A DNA stretch of 9,299 nt, from the NCBI GenBank assembly GCA_039029315.1, contig JBCCGK010000198.1, forward strand, positions 1 to 9,299. The letters run 5' to 3'. Each line of letters starts with the position of its first letter. The first letter of the stretch is position 1. The DNA comes from JBCCCJ01 sp039029315. GTDB lineage: Bacteria; Bacteroidota; Bacteroidia; J057. Position numbers and translations under genes: made by a program. The notes below the pieces were generated by a model. That model saw only the letters and a program-made list of their open reading frames with translations, was not told where the DNA came from and made no database searches. Below are positions 1 through 6,514 of this stretch, piece by piece.

Positions 1-945
1 AGCCCGAAGTGTAGAGAGTGCATAGGTAAGCCGAACACTCTCGACCACCTGAGCGGGAGAGGCATTCAGGCCCTCTGCGCGGAGGAGGCTGGCTGCATGA
101 CTCATCCAGCGAATGATGCGATCTTCAGCAAGGCTTTCGAAGATGAGTGAATACCATTGAGGCGAAATGACTCCTGCAGCATAGCCACTATGAAAGGACA
201 AGCGTTCATACGTCCAGGGAATCCATGTTGCTCGGGTCTTGCGTTTTTTCATCCCTTTCAGGAGGAGTTTGTCTTCTTTTTGGGTAGACAAATCTGACAA
301 GGCAGGTGCATGAAAAGCTCCACAAACAACGGCGATTCGCTGAAAGCCGGATTTGGTCACCCGTCTGATCTCTTGTCTCATCCAGGCCTCTCGCCTCAAG
401 GTTCGTGAATCAATCTGATTGTCGATATCCGTTTGTCTCCTTGCTTCCCCCATCAGCTGAAGCAAGTCCTGAAACATATCTCCCTCTTCGCTTTTGGTTT
501 CAACCACCTCTTCCCACCAACTCTCCCCATCATCGTAGCCAGCTTTATGGGCGATTTCTGTCAAAGGGTCTATTCGTTTGTGCGTTGCAGTGGGTGAAGG
601 GGGAGAATGGGCTGCCTGTTGATCCTTCCAATACCAATTGGGAGAAAGATCCATGAATCCTACTGGAAGATGGTGCTCCTGTGCATACTGAATGGCTTGC
701 CATTCTGGTGAAAAATGGGCAAATGGAAAATAGGAAGCGTGCTCCAGGCTTTTGGGTTCGTAGACCAGCATAGCTACGGGTGGAGTAAGACCTGGATGGT
801 CAATCCATTTCAATAAATCTGTACCCTCTGGTGGACCCTCAATCAATAGATAGTCAGGTTGCAGAGCCTGGAGTGCCATCACAAGTCGTCTGGACGAACC
901 TGGGCCATGATGACGAATTCCGAATATGTGAGGCTGCGGTTTCAT
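1..945 (-). CDS. DUF5682 family protein, N-terminal part (cut by window edge)
   Basis: This is the first 315 codons of a larger protein; the frame stays open to base 1. It starts at ATG 945-943, preceded by a perfect AGGAGG, so the start is well supported. The N-terminus reads HIFGIRHHGPGSSRRL (residues 6-21), followed by LLIEGPPEG (33-41), ESWWEEVVE (141-149), REAWMRQEIRR (185-195), VVCGAFHAPAL (207-217) and TWIPWTYERLSFHSGYAAGV (240-259). I recognise these blocks as hallmarks of DUF5682 proteins, which are usually around 700-800 residues, so less than half is visible. No signal peptide or membrane segment is seen, so it is probably cytoplasmic. The paired His residues near the start, the acidic EGPP turn and the GxxH block (GAFH) resemble the layout of TraB/ChaN/EreA-type hydrolases; this is inference, not established. 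It is the fourth gene of the SWIM-DUF5691-MoxR-DUF5682 run, 131 bases after the ATPase gene. The family call is firm; its biochemical function is unknown. Confidence 0.9.
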   Translation of the reverse strand, partial: MKPQPHIFGIRHHGPGSSRRLVMALQALQPDYLLIEGPPEGTDLLKWIDHPGLTPPVAMLVYEPKSLEHASYFPFAHFSPEWQAIQYAQEHHLPVGFMDLSPNWYWKDQQAAHSPPSPTATHKRIDPLTEIAHKAGYDDGESWWEEVVETKSEEGDMFQDLLQLMGEARRQTDIDNQIDSRTLRREAWMRQEIRRVTKSGFQRIAVVCGAFHAPALSDLSTQKEDKLLLKGMKKRKTRATWIPWTYERLSFHSGYAAGVISPQWYSLIFESLAEDRIIRWMSHAASLLRAEGLNASPAQVVESVRLTYALSTLRA

Positions 946-949
946 AAGA

Positions 950-955
950 CCTCCT
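950..955 (-). promoter_or_regulatory. Strong Shine-Dalgarno site of the DUF5682 gene
   Basis: The minus strand reads AGGAGG four bases before the ATG at 945. It is the only clear Shine-Dalgarno sequence I see among the main genes here. It fixes the start of the DUF5682 gene and suggests this gene is translated independently rather than by coupling to the upstream ATPase gene. Confidence 0.75.
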
Positions 956-1002
956 CTTCATTGTTGGATCAGATTATTAGGCTTGGTCAAATCCTTTCGT
1001 GG

Positions 1003-1016
1003 GTTTTCATGAAAAC
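1003..1016. promoter_or_regulatory. Perfect 14-bp palindrome between the MoxR and DUF5682 genes
   Basis: GTTTTCATGAAAAC is its own reverse complement over all 14 bases. It lies in the 131-base gap (946-1076) between the ATPase stop and the DUF5682 start, where nothing else was found. It could be an operator for an internal promoter, but I see no convincing promoter beside it. It has no spacer for a hairpin loop, so a terminator is unlikely. Chance occurrence is possible. Confidence 0.3.
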
Positions 1017-1076
1017 TCTTTGGGTTCCTGTTCAGATTCTTTGCGTTTTTCACACATCAGAAGTACAGCAAAGAGC

Positions 1077-2159
1077 CTAGGCTAATTCTTTACAGGCACG
1101 ATATAGATCTTGCCAACCTGATCGTTCTTTCATGACTGTTTCCATATATTCCTGGAACACCAGAGGATCTGTGTCAGGGTCTTTAATAACGGCACCAATC
1201 AATCCTCCAGCCACTTCTTGGGCACGCAATACCCCATCTCCAAAATGTATGCACATCGACAGCCCCTGTGTGACCACCGAAATGGCTTCTGCAGTACTCA
1301 GGGTAGAACTAGGCGATTTGAGTTTGGTGCGTCCATCCAGGGTTTTGCCTTGACGAAGTTCTCTAAAAACTGTTACCAAACGTTGAATTTCGGTAAGCGC
1401 TGGTAATTCAGTTGGAAGCTCCAACGCCTTGCCCATGCTGCCAACACGGCTCTGCACAATTTGAACTTCTTCTTCCAGGCTGGCCGGCAGGGGCAAAATG
1501 ACCGTATTGAATCGCCTTTTGAGGGCACTGGACAATTCATTGACACCTTTATCCCGATCATTAGCTGTAGCAATCAGGTTGAATCCTTTGTGTGCCTGAA
1601 CCTCCTGGTCCAATTCCGGGATTGGCAGCGTCTTTTCGGACAGCATCGTCAAGAGGGTATCCTGCACATCTGCGGGGATTCGCGTCAGCTCTTCGACTCG
1701 AACCAGTTTTCCTGTCTGCATCGCGCGCATCAGGGGGCTGGGCACCAAAGCATCAAAACTTGGCCCCTTGGAGAGAAGCTGAGCATAATTCCATCCGTAT
1801 CGCAGGGCATCCTCACTGGTACCTGCTGTTCCCTGAACCAGGAGGGTAGTATCTCCACTAATGGCTGCAGCCAAATGCTCGGCAACCCATGTCTTGGCGG
1901 TACCTGGTACGCCCAACAACAACAAGGCCCTGTCAGTGGCCAAGGTAGCGATAGCTATCTCAATGAGGCGAGATTGTCCAATGTATTTGGCACTGATCTC
2001 TGTCCCATCCTCAAGTGTTGTCCCCATCAGATATTGCAGGACAGCCCAGGGTGAGAGCTGCCAATTGGGCGGCTTGGGATGTTGATCGATGGCTGTCAGT
2101 GCAGCAAGTTCATGTGCATACTCTACTTCAGCATGCTGGCGTAATAGATTCATAGCCAT
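1077..2159 (-). CDS. MoxR-type AAA+ ATPase
   Basis: A 360-residue cytoplasmic ATPase of the MoxR branch of AAA+ proteins. These usually form hexameric rings that remodel or activate partner proteins, often with a VWA-domain adaptor. The Walker A motif is GVPGTAKT (residues 83-90) and the Walker B region is LVRVEE (152-157). Sensor 1 is in LIATAND (195-201), and the likely arginine finger lies in ALKRRF (212-217). All key residues are present, so it should be active. Roughly 55 residues precede the AAA+ core, and a helical lid domain follows. The start at 2159 overlaps the end of the DUF5691 gene by 32 bases, which suggests translational coupling; an ATG two codons later (2153) is equally possible, and neither has a clear ribosome binding site. 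Its place between DUF5691 and DUF5682 genes matches a recurring gene neighbourhood rather than the classic MoxR-DUF58-VWA operon. The exact substrate is unknown. Confidence 0.93.
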   Translation of the reverse strand: MAMNLLRQHAEVEYAHELAALTAIDQHPKPPNWQLSPWAVLQYLMGTTLEDGTEISAKYIGQSRLIEIAIATLATDRALLLLGVPGTAKTWVAEHLAAAISGDTTLLVQGTAGTSEDALRYGWNYAQLLSKGPSFDALVPSPLMRAMQTGKLVRVEELTRIPADVQDTLLTMLSEKTLPIPELDQEVQAHKGFNLIATANDRDKGVNELSSALKRRFNTVILPLPASLEEEVQIVQSRVGSMGKALELPTELPALTEIQRLVTVFRELRQGKTLDGRTKLKSPSSTLSTAEAISVVTQGLSMCIHFGDGVLRAQEVAGGLIGAVIKDPDTDPLVFQEYMETVMKERSGWQDLYRACKELA

Positions 2160-3666
2160 TCATTTGATACCGAAACTCCAATATTTGCAAAGCCATTTCA
2201 ATATGTTTTTCATACCAGGGATCTGTTTCTTCTGCTTGTTCCCAACATGCTGCGATGCGTGGATACAAAGGTGCAGGAAGAAAATAGGATAGATCGCTGA
2301 GTTGATAGACAAATGCTCTGAGTGCGTAGGGATGTTGCGTCCGATGATGAAGCAAACCTGCAAGTTTTTTGGCGAAAATCCATGCCAAATCTTCCGAAAG
2401 TTGTTGCTGATGATGGATCATTGCCATGAACAATGAGGCAAGTTCTTCTGCATGATCTGTTTGATGAATTGTCTGAACCAAGCAGGAACAAAATTCTTCT
2501 GAATCTGATTCACGGATCAGTTCTTCCATCAAGGGAGGAGGGATGACATTGTGAAAGGGAGAATTCTCTAATACGCCCATCTGAACCAGTGCCATTGCCC
2601 ATGAACGATCCTTGAATCGAAGCGCAGCAAAGGCAATCCCCAATACCAGTTCATTGGCCCAGTTATCAGCTTGTATCATTTCCAGGCCTGAAAAAGGTGA
2701 CAGTTTCCACTGGAATGCCCAGAAGGAAGGTGGAACCCTGCTCACTAGATTGACCAACCATTTGCCTTTCTCCCCCACTACCCCACTGTATATAGGCAAT
2801 TCCTGATCCAATCCTTCAGCCTGTAACTCGTCGCTCAATCGGTCTGGCAGACGAAGTGTCCATTGGTCTCCATCTGTCTGTATCCATGTCCTGAGATAGG
2901 TCTGGAGTCGCTGAACCGACTGTCCTTCTGGCAAACAGGCCAGTAATTGCAGGGCAACTTGTCTCACTTCTTTTCGTCTATGTCTGGACAATTCAAGCAA
3001 TAATTCTTCATCCTCCTGATGGAGATCAATGCTGAGTATTTCAACCATTTTTGCCAATTCTTTATACGAACAGGATTTCCACTCTGCCTGCAAGAGGGCA
3101 CGAGCTTGCTGCGGACCTTGTTTTCGCAAATATCGCAGCCAATCCAGACGCTGCTCTTGTGTTCCATAGTGCCAGGATTCGGGCTTGGGGGGGAGTAATG
3201 CTTGCCAGAAAGGATGTAGGCTCGCTAGCCAATGCCCTCGTTGTCCAATGAGTGGCAGATAGCTTTCTCTGTCCAGCTTCATGACCATTGCCCATTGAAA
3301 GAATTTGGGCAAGTGCTCTGGAGATATAAGTTGTTTTCTTCTTCGGATAATTGCCAAAAATTCTTCCAGTAAGAGTTGATTGTTACCATTCAGAATTTGT
3401 TTGAGGCTCTCATTGGCAAGTTGATCCATATAGCTACTTGATTCTGCTTCAGCCTGATCCAGATGGTTTTTTGTTTCTACCTTCACCGTCTGATATCCTG
3501 CTTTTTTTGCAAGGCTTTGAAAACCTGCTGCCTCCAGAAGTCTGGCTTCTGGTTTTTCTCCAAGAATAGGTGCTTCCAATCCAAGCAAGCCAAGTTTTTC
3601 TGGTAGTGGTGCTCGGTTGAGACCCAACATGGCAACTTTGATCAGTGAAGAAGAGGAGTAAGGCAT
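2128..3666 (-). CDS. DUF5691 family protein
   Basis: A 512-residue protein, if it starts at ATG 3666. An upstream TTG at 3762 would add 32 residues, but the family typically opens almost directly with a block like LIKVAMLGLNRAPLP (here residues 8-22), so the inner ATG is preferred. Other family-like stretches are GQRGHWLASLHPFW (141-154), EQRLDWLRYLRKQGPQQARA (171-190) and LSRHRRKEVRQVALQLLACL (226-245). The last looks like a HEAT-type helical repeat, and the protein is mostly helical with many Leu and Trp residues. It has no signal peptide, membrane span or recognisable catalytic motif. This points to a scaffold or partner-binding role, which is inference. It begins 64 bases after the SWIM gene stop and overlaps the ATPase gene by 32 bases, so the two are likely made together. 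The family has no assigned function that I know of. Confidence 0.87.
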   Translation of the reverse strand: MPYSSSSLIKVAMLGLNRAPLPEKLGLLGLEAPILGEKPEARLLEAAGFQSLAKKAGYQTVKVETKNHLDQAEAESSSYMDQLANESLKQILNGNNQLLLEEFLAIIRRRKQLISPEHLPKFFQWAMVMKLDRESYLPLIGQRGHWLASLHPFWQALLPPKPESWHYGTQEQRLDWLRYLRKQGPQQARALLQAEWKSCSYKELAKMVEILSIDLHQEDEELLLELSRHRRKEVRQVALQLLACLPEGQSVQRLQTYLRTWIQTDGDQWTLRLPDRLSDELQAEGLDQELPIYSGVVGEKGKWLVNLVSRVPPSFWAFQWKLSPFSGLEMIQADNWANELVLGIAFAALRFKDRSWAMALVQMGVLENSPFHNVIPPPLMEELIRESDSEEFCSCLVQTIHQTDHAEELASLFMAMIHHQQQLSEDLAWIFAKKLAGLLHHRTQHPYALRAFVYQLSDLSYFLPAPLYPRIAACWEQAEETDPWYEKHIEMALQILEFRYQMNGYESITPAC

Positions 3667-3730
3667 GAATCTTGTGACTGCTAGTGATTTATTGTGAAAA
3701 AATATGAAGATCAGAGGTGAGAGAAAAAGT

Positions 3731-5017
3731 TCACAGACCGATCCACCTGTTGTTGTATACAATCCCTAGTGGCAAAAACGCCTTACCAGACCATTCGCCA
3801 AACAAAGTGAGCGGATTCCCGCCACTTAAGGAAATTAACTCCCATCTTTTACTAAAGGAATTGCGAAAGGGTACCCATTGGTGATGCTGATCTATCAATC
3901 CCCATTGATCCTGATGTTGACAAGGGGTCAGGTGCTCCATCAATATGGGATATTGACTCAAAAATGGATTTTGCCCCAGTGCTTCAGCGTATCCATGTAG
4001 GCTGTCGGACCAGCTGTTCGAAATAGGATGAAGGGGGGCGGTGTGTTCGCTTGTTTCTGGGGCTGTTTTGAACTCCGCTCTCATTGGATAACTCCCGGGA
4101 TAAAATACCATCTCAGCATTCAGGTTTGTTCCTACTGTCCAAATGTGTGTAAAACTTCTTTGTCCAACAGCAAAATCCAGAAAAAGGGCAATTTTGTTAC
4201 TTCTTTGTCCATACAGCCAGGTTCTTGCCACATCAATTCGATCTCCCATATCAACGGTTCGTCCTACTACCAGCCAATGGTCCTGTATTCCGGGCTGGAC
4301 AAGGACTTCCGCTTTTTTTGTAGAGATGCCGACTTGGGTGATGAGTTCTGCTTGCAAGGCAGGGGAGAGTTCTGGCAATTTTGCAATTCCTTGAAGCAAC
4401 AAATATAATTCGCCCAAAGCATCCAGGGTTTGTTCTGGCCAATCCTCACGACGAAATAATTCTCGAATCTGTTCAACTCTTCCGGCAAGTCCTGGCGCTT
4501 GTGCATCGACCATTCTTGCCCGCCAATGATCCCAATAGTCCTCATCTTCCTGAAATAATTCTGCAGTCCCATGACGGATGGCATCACTCAACCATCTGTT
4601 CAATTCTTTGGCTCCGCTCATGATATTGTTCATGCGGGCTTCTGCTCTGAGTTGTTTGCTGTGCGGATCAGGCTGCTTTTCCACAGATGTTTTTGTTGGA
4701 CGTGGGTGTTGTTTTACCCAGGTGGGTGTATCTGATGATTCAAAGATAGCGGGATCTGAGACAAAGAGCCACAAAAGACTGACAACATGTTTGCAGGGTC
4801 GGAGCCTGCTGGGACAATTGCAAGAAGATTGAAAGGGAGTGAGTGAAGCTTGAGATTGGTATATATTCGTCTGACTACCTTTGCATTTGCCCCAGATACT
4901 TGTCTCATTTTTTGCCAACATTTGCCACTTTCTGGGAGAAGCCAGAGCCTTGGCACGAGACAGGACCCCTTCATCTGGTGCAATGGCTTCAATATGGGAA
5001 TGATGAAGAAAACTCAT
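3731..5017 (-). CDS. SWIM zinc-finger family protein
   Basis: A 428-residue protein whose N-terminal part carries a SWIM zinc finger. The ligands read C-x-C-x6-C-x-H, at Cys66, Cys68, Cys75 and His77 (SCNCPSRLRPCKHVVSLLWL). SWIM fingers bind nucleic acid or protein partners. The block RARMVDAQAPGLAGR (166-180) and the later ARTWLYGQRSNKIALFLDF segment are typical of SWIM proteins found beside DUF5691 and MoxR genes. A Pro- and Lys-rich linker (about 100-128) separates the finger from a mainly helical C-terminal region without a known fold. The start at ATG 5017 lacks a Shine-Dalgarno sequence, as is common in Bacteroidota. It is the first gene of the minus-strand run, facing ribF across a 217-base gap with an operator-like palindrome. 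It could serve as the targeting subunit of the cassette; this is inferred from the finger and position only. Confidence 0.88.
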   Translation of the reverse strand: MSFLHHSHIEAIAPDEGVLSRAKALASPRKWQMLAKNETSIWGKCKGSQTNIYQSQASLTPFQSSCNCPSRLRPCKHVVSLLWLFVSDPAIFESSDTPTWVKQHPRPTKTSVEKQPDPHSKQLRAEARMNNIMSGAKELNRWLSDAIRHGTAELFQEDEDYWDHWRARMVDAQAPGLAGRVEQIRELFRREDWPEQTLDALGELYLLLQGIAKLPELSPALQAELITQVGISTKKAEVLVQPGIQDHWLVVGRTVDMGDRIDVARTWLYGQRSNKIALFLDFAVGQRSFTHIWTVGTNLNAEMVFYPGSYPMRAEFKTAPETSEHTAPLHPISNSWSDSLHGYAEALGQNPFLSQYPILMEHLTPCQHQDQWGLIDQHHQWVPFRNSFSKRWELISLSGGNPLTLFGEWSGKAFLPLGIVYNNRWIGL

Positions 5018-5047
5018 ATATAGGAAGTAGCGGTTGTTGATTTGCTC

Positions 5048-5066
5048 ATATCATTAGCAATGATAT
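5048..5066. promoter_or_regulatory. Operator-like palindrome upstream of the SWIM gene
   Basis: ATATCATTAGCAATGATAT has perfect 8-base arms around a 3-base centre. It lies 31 bases upstream of the SWIM start codon and overlaps the candidate -7 element at 5058-5065. That is where a repressor would be expected to bind. An RNA hairpin in the leader of the SWIM transcript is an alternative reading. Confidence 0.45.
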
Positions 5067-5088
5067 AAAATCAAGCAACAAATTGCAA
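5058..5088 (-). promoter_or_regulatory. Candidate Bacteroidota-type promoter of the SWIM-DUF5691-MoxR-DUF5682 run
   Basis: On the minus strand, TTG (5088-5086) is followed after 20 bases by TATCATTG (5065-5058). That differs at one base from the Bacteroidota -7 consensus TAnnTTTG, at a normal spacing. Transcription would start near 5050, leaving a leader of about 30-35 bases before the SWIM ATG. Such short motifs occur by chance in AT-rich DNA, so this remains a candidate. Confidence 0.35.
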
Positions 5089-5234
5089 TCTTTTTATGCA
5101 ATTTATTCCAATTATTTTTGCATTTTTCAACTTTTTGATGTGATTTTTTGCAATCCCATTCCTACCTTCCATGAGGCATTCTATTTCCCTTATTCCTCCG
5201 AAACTCTTAACTTGCGTGTCGGCATTTGCTGCAT

Positions 5235-6179
5235 ATGAAACTATACCAATCGCTAGACGCTTATCAACCCGGCTCACACACAGTCGCTACCATCGGTACC
5301 TTTGATGGATTGCATATTGGCCACAGAACCATTCTTCAGCGGATACAGGAAGTTGCCAAAGAAATTGACGGAGAAAGTTTGCTGATCAGTTTTTATCCAC
5401 ACCCCCGACTGGTTCTTTTTCCTGACAACAATCCCCTCAAATTATTGCATACCCTGGAGGAGAAAATCGCGATGTTGAATGACATTGGGCTGGACAAACT
5501 CTTGTTACTTCCTTTTACGAAAGAATTTTCCCGGATGCCATCACGCGCATTCATTCAGCATATTTTGTCAGAAAAAATCGGGATACACAAAATCATCATT
5601 GGATACGATCATCGATTTGGCAAAAATCGGGCGGGTGGCATTGAGGAATTACAGCAGTACGCGCCAGAGTTGGGATATCTGGTAGAAGAAATCCCTGCCC
5701 AATCCATCGATGATGCGAAAGTAAGCAGCACGAAAATCCGCCGAGCGATTCAGGACGGGAAAGTGGAATTGGCAAAAGATTATCTTGGATATCCCTATTC
5801 ATTTGCTGGCAAGGTTATTCATGGTGAAAAACAAGGTCGCCAACTCGGCTATCCGACAGCCAATATTCAACCAGATGATCCTCTCAAATTGATTCCTGCC
5901 GATGGGGTATACTTTGTACGGGTATGGGTAGAAAGTGAAGAACTATATGGCATGATGTCCATTGGCACCAAACCAACCATCGGTGAGTTTGATCGCTATC
6001 ATGAGGTGTACATCTTTGATTTTGCGAGGGATATCTATGACCAGACCATCCGCGTAGATTTGCTGAATTGGATTCGTCCCCAGGAGAAATTCGATTCCCT
6101 GGACACCTTGATCGCGGCTATTCAAGGAGATGAGCAATTTTGCCGAAAAAAAATGGCCCAACTTGGCAGGAAATCATGA
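5235..6179 (+). CDS. ribF: Bifunctional riboflavin kinase / FAD synthetase
   Basis: RibF makes FMN from riboflavin with ATP, then adenylates FMN to FAD, in the cytoplasm. At 314 residues it is of normal length. The N-terminal nucleotidyltransferase domain (about 1-180) shows TIGTFDGLHIGH (19-30), ISFYPHPRLVLF (51-62), IIGYDHRFGKNRAGG (121-135) and SSTKIRRAI (164-172). The C-terminal riboflavin kinase domain (about 183-310) shows GYPTAN (205-210), the SIGTKPTIG stretch (242-250) and the HEVYIFDF segment (256-263) containing the probable catalytic Glu. The start at ATG 5235 gives the usual MKLYQSL-type opening; a TTG three codons earlier is less likely. The gene is divergent from the SWIM gene and not visibly tied to it in function. 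It is followed by a small hairpin and a MITE-like element, so it is probably transcribed on its own. Confidence 0.97.
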   Translation: MKLYQSLDAYQPGSHTVATIGTFDGLHIGHRTILQRIQEVAKEIDGESLLISFYPHPRLVLFPDNNPLKLLHTLEEKIAMLNDIGLDKLLLLPFTKEFSRMPSRAFIQHILSEKIGIHKIIIGYDHRFGKNRAGGIEELQQYAPELGYLVEEIPAQSIDDAKVSSTKIRRAIQDGKVELAKDYLGYPYSFAGKVIHGEKQGRQLGYPTANIQPDDPLKLIPADGVYFVRVWVESEELYGMMSIGTKPTIGEFDRYHEVYIFDFARDIYDQTIRVDLLNWIRPQEKFDSLDTLIAAIQGDEQFCRKKMAQLGRKS

Positions 6180-6193
6180 GCAAAAAAGAGACT

Positions 6194-6209
6194 GGATGCT
6201 CAAGCATCT
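6194..6209 (+). terminator. Weak hairpin just after ribF
   Basis: GGATGC and GCATCT pair (one G-U) around a TCAA loop, starting 15 bases after the ribF stop. There is no T-run behind it, so it is not a standard intrinsic terminator. It may only stabilise the 3' end of the ribF message. Confidence 0.25.
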
Positions 6210-6270
6210 CGTTCAGCTTCTCGCCCTCTCCTCCTCTTTGCGATCAGATTGCATGTATGCCCCTCCATCC

Positions 6271-6407
6271 TAAGTGGGTGGACAATATTAGGTTTGATTT
6301 TGGGTATAAGGGAAATAGGGGATATAATGGCTTGATTGGTAAGAGTTCTCACTTTTTTCCCCCTATGCCCACTATATCCCTCACAAATAAATGTGTCCCC
6401 TTACTTA
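6271..6407. mobile_element. MITE-like element of about 137 bp with imperfect inverted ends
   Basis: The left end reads TAAGTGGGTGGACAATATTA. The reverse complement of the right end (6388-6407) reads TAAGTAAGGGGACACATTTA, identical at 14 of 20 positions. Inverted similarity continues inward with small gaps: GGGTATA and ATAGGGG on the left face GGGATATA and ATAGGGGG on the reverse complement of the right, so the whole segment could fold into a long hairpin. The element encodes no protein of its own. It begins and ends in TA, which would fit a TA target site but is also part of the repeat. Its left end matches the end of the insertion sequence at 9127 at 18 of 20 bases. Together with the hairpin at 6194 it accounts for much of the 335-base gap 6180-6514 between ribF and the PH-domain pair. 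Confidence 0.5.
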
Positions 6408-6450
6408 CTTTTTGACTCGCCTTGCTTTTCCCGCTTCCTGCTGATATCTC

Positions 6451-6463
6451 CCACAACTTGTGG
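6451..6463. promoter_or_regulatory. 13-bp operator-like palindrome before the PH-domain pair
   Basis: CCACAA and TTGTGG form perfect arms around a single C. The right arm contains the TTG that serves as the candidate -33 element of the next gene, an arrangement that would allow regulator control. Short palindromes of this size can arise by chance. Confidence 0.25.
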
Positions 6464-6489
6464 ACCCTGCGGGATTTCTTCTATCTTTG
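6458..6489 (+). promoter_or_regulatory. Candidate Bacteroidota-type promoter of the PH-domain pair
   Basis: TTG (6458-6460) is followed after 21 bases by TATCTTTG (6482-6489), an exact match to the Bacteroidota -7 consensus TAnnTTTG. Transcription would start around 6495, about 20 bases before the ATG at 6515. This supports the inner ATG over the TTG start at 6422, which would place the promoter inside the coding region. Confidence 0.45.
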
Positions 6490-6514
6490 GTCTATATTAC
6501 TTAGCCATTCCCAT

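Noticed and set aside
1461..2054. A 197-codon open frame on the plus strand across the MoxR ATPase gene
   Set aside because: It is antisense to a clear AAA+ coding region with intact motifs, and its translation resembles no protein family. It is a shadow frame.
3667..3762. N-terminal extension of the DUF5691 protein from a TTG start, with a hydrophobic stretch like a signal peptide
   Set aside because: It would begin with a rare start codon and overlap the SWIM gene, and the family normally starts at the LIKVAMLG-type block just after ATG 3666. The hydrophobic stretch is probably non-coding.
6323..6328. TATAAT box inside the MITE-like element as a promoter
   Set aside because: There is no well-spaced -35 partner, and a Bacteroidota host would not be expected to use this type of box.
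6340..6358. Small hairpin followed by six T inside the MITE-like element as an intrinsic terminator
   Set aside because: The stem has only about four base pairs with a mismatch. It is too weak to call by itself, although the full foldback of the element might stop transcription.
6422..6514. N-terminal extension of the YdbS-like protein from a TTG start
   Set aside because: The extra 31 residues do not resemble the family, whose opening matches the ATG at 6515, and a promoter-like sequence lies inside the extension.
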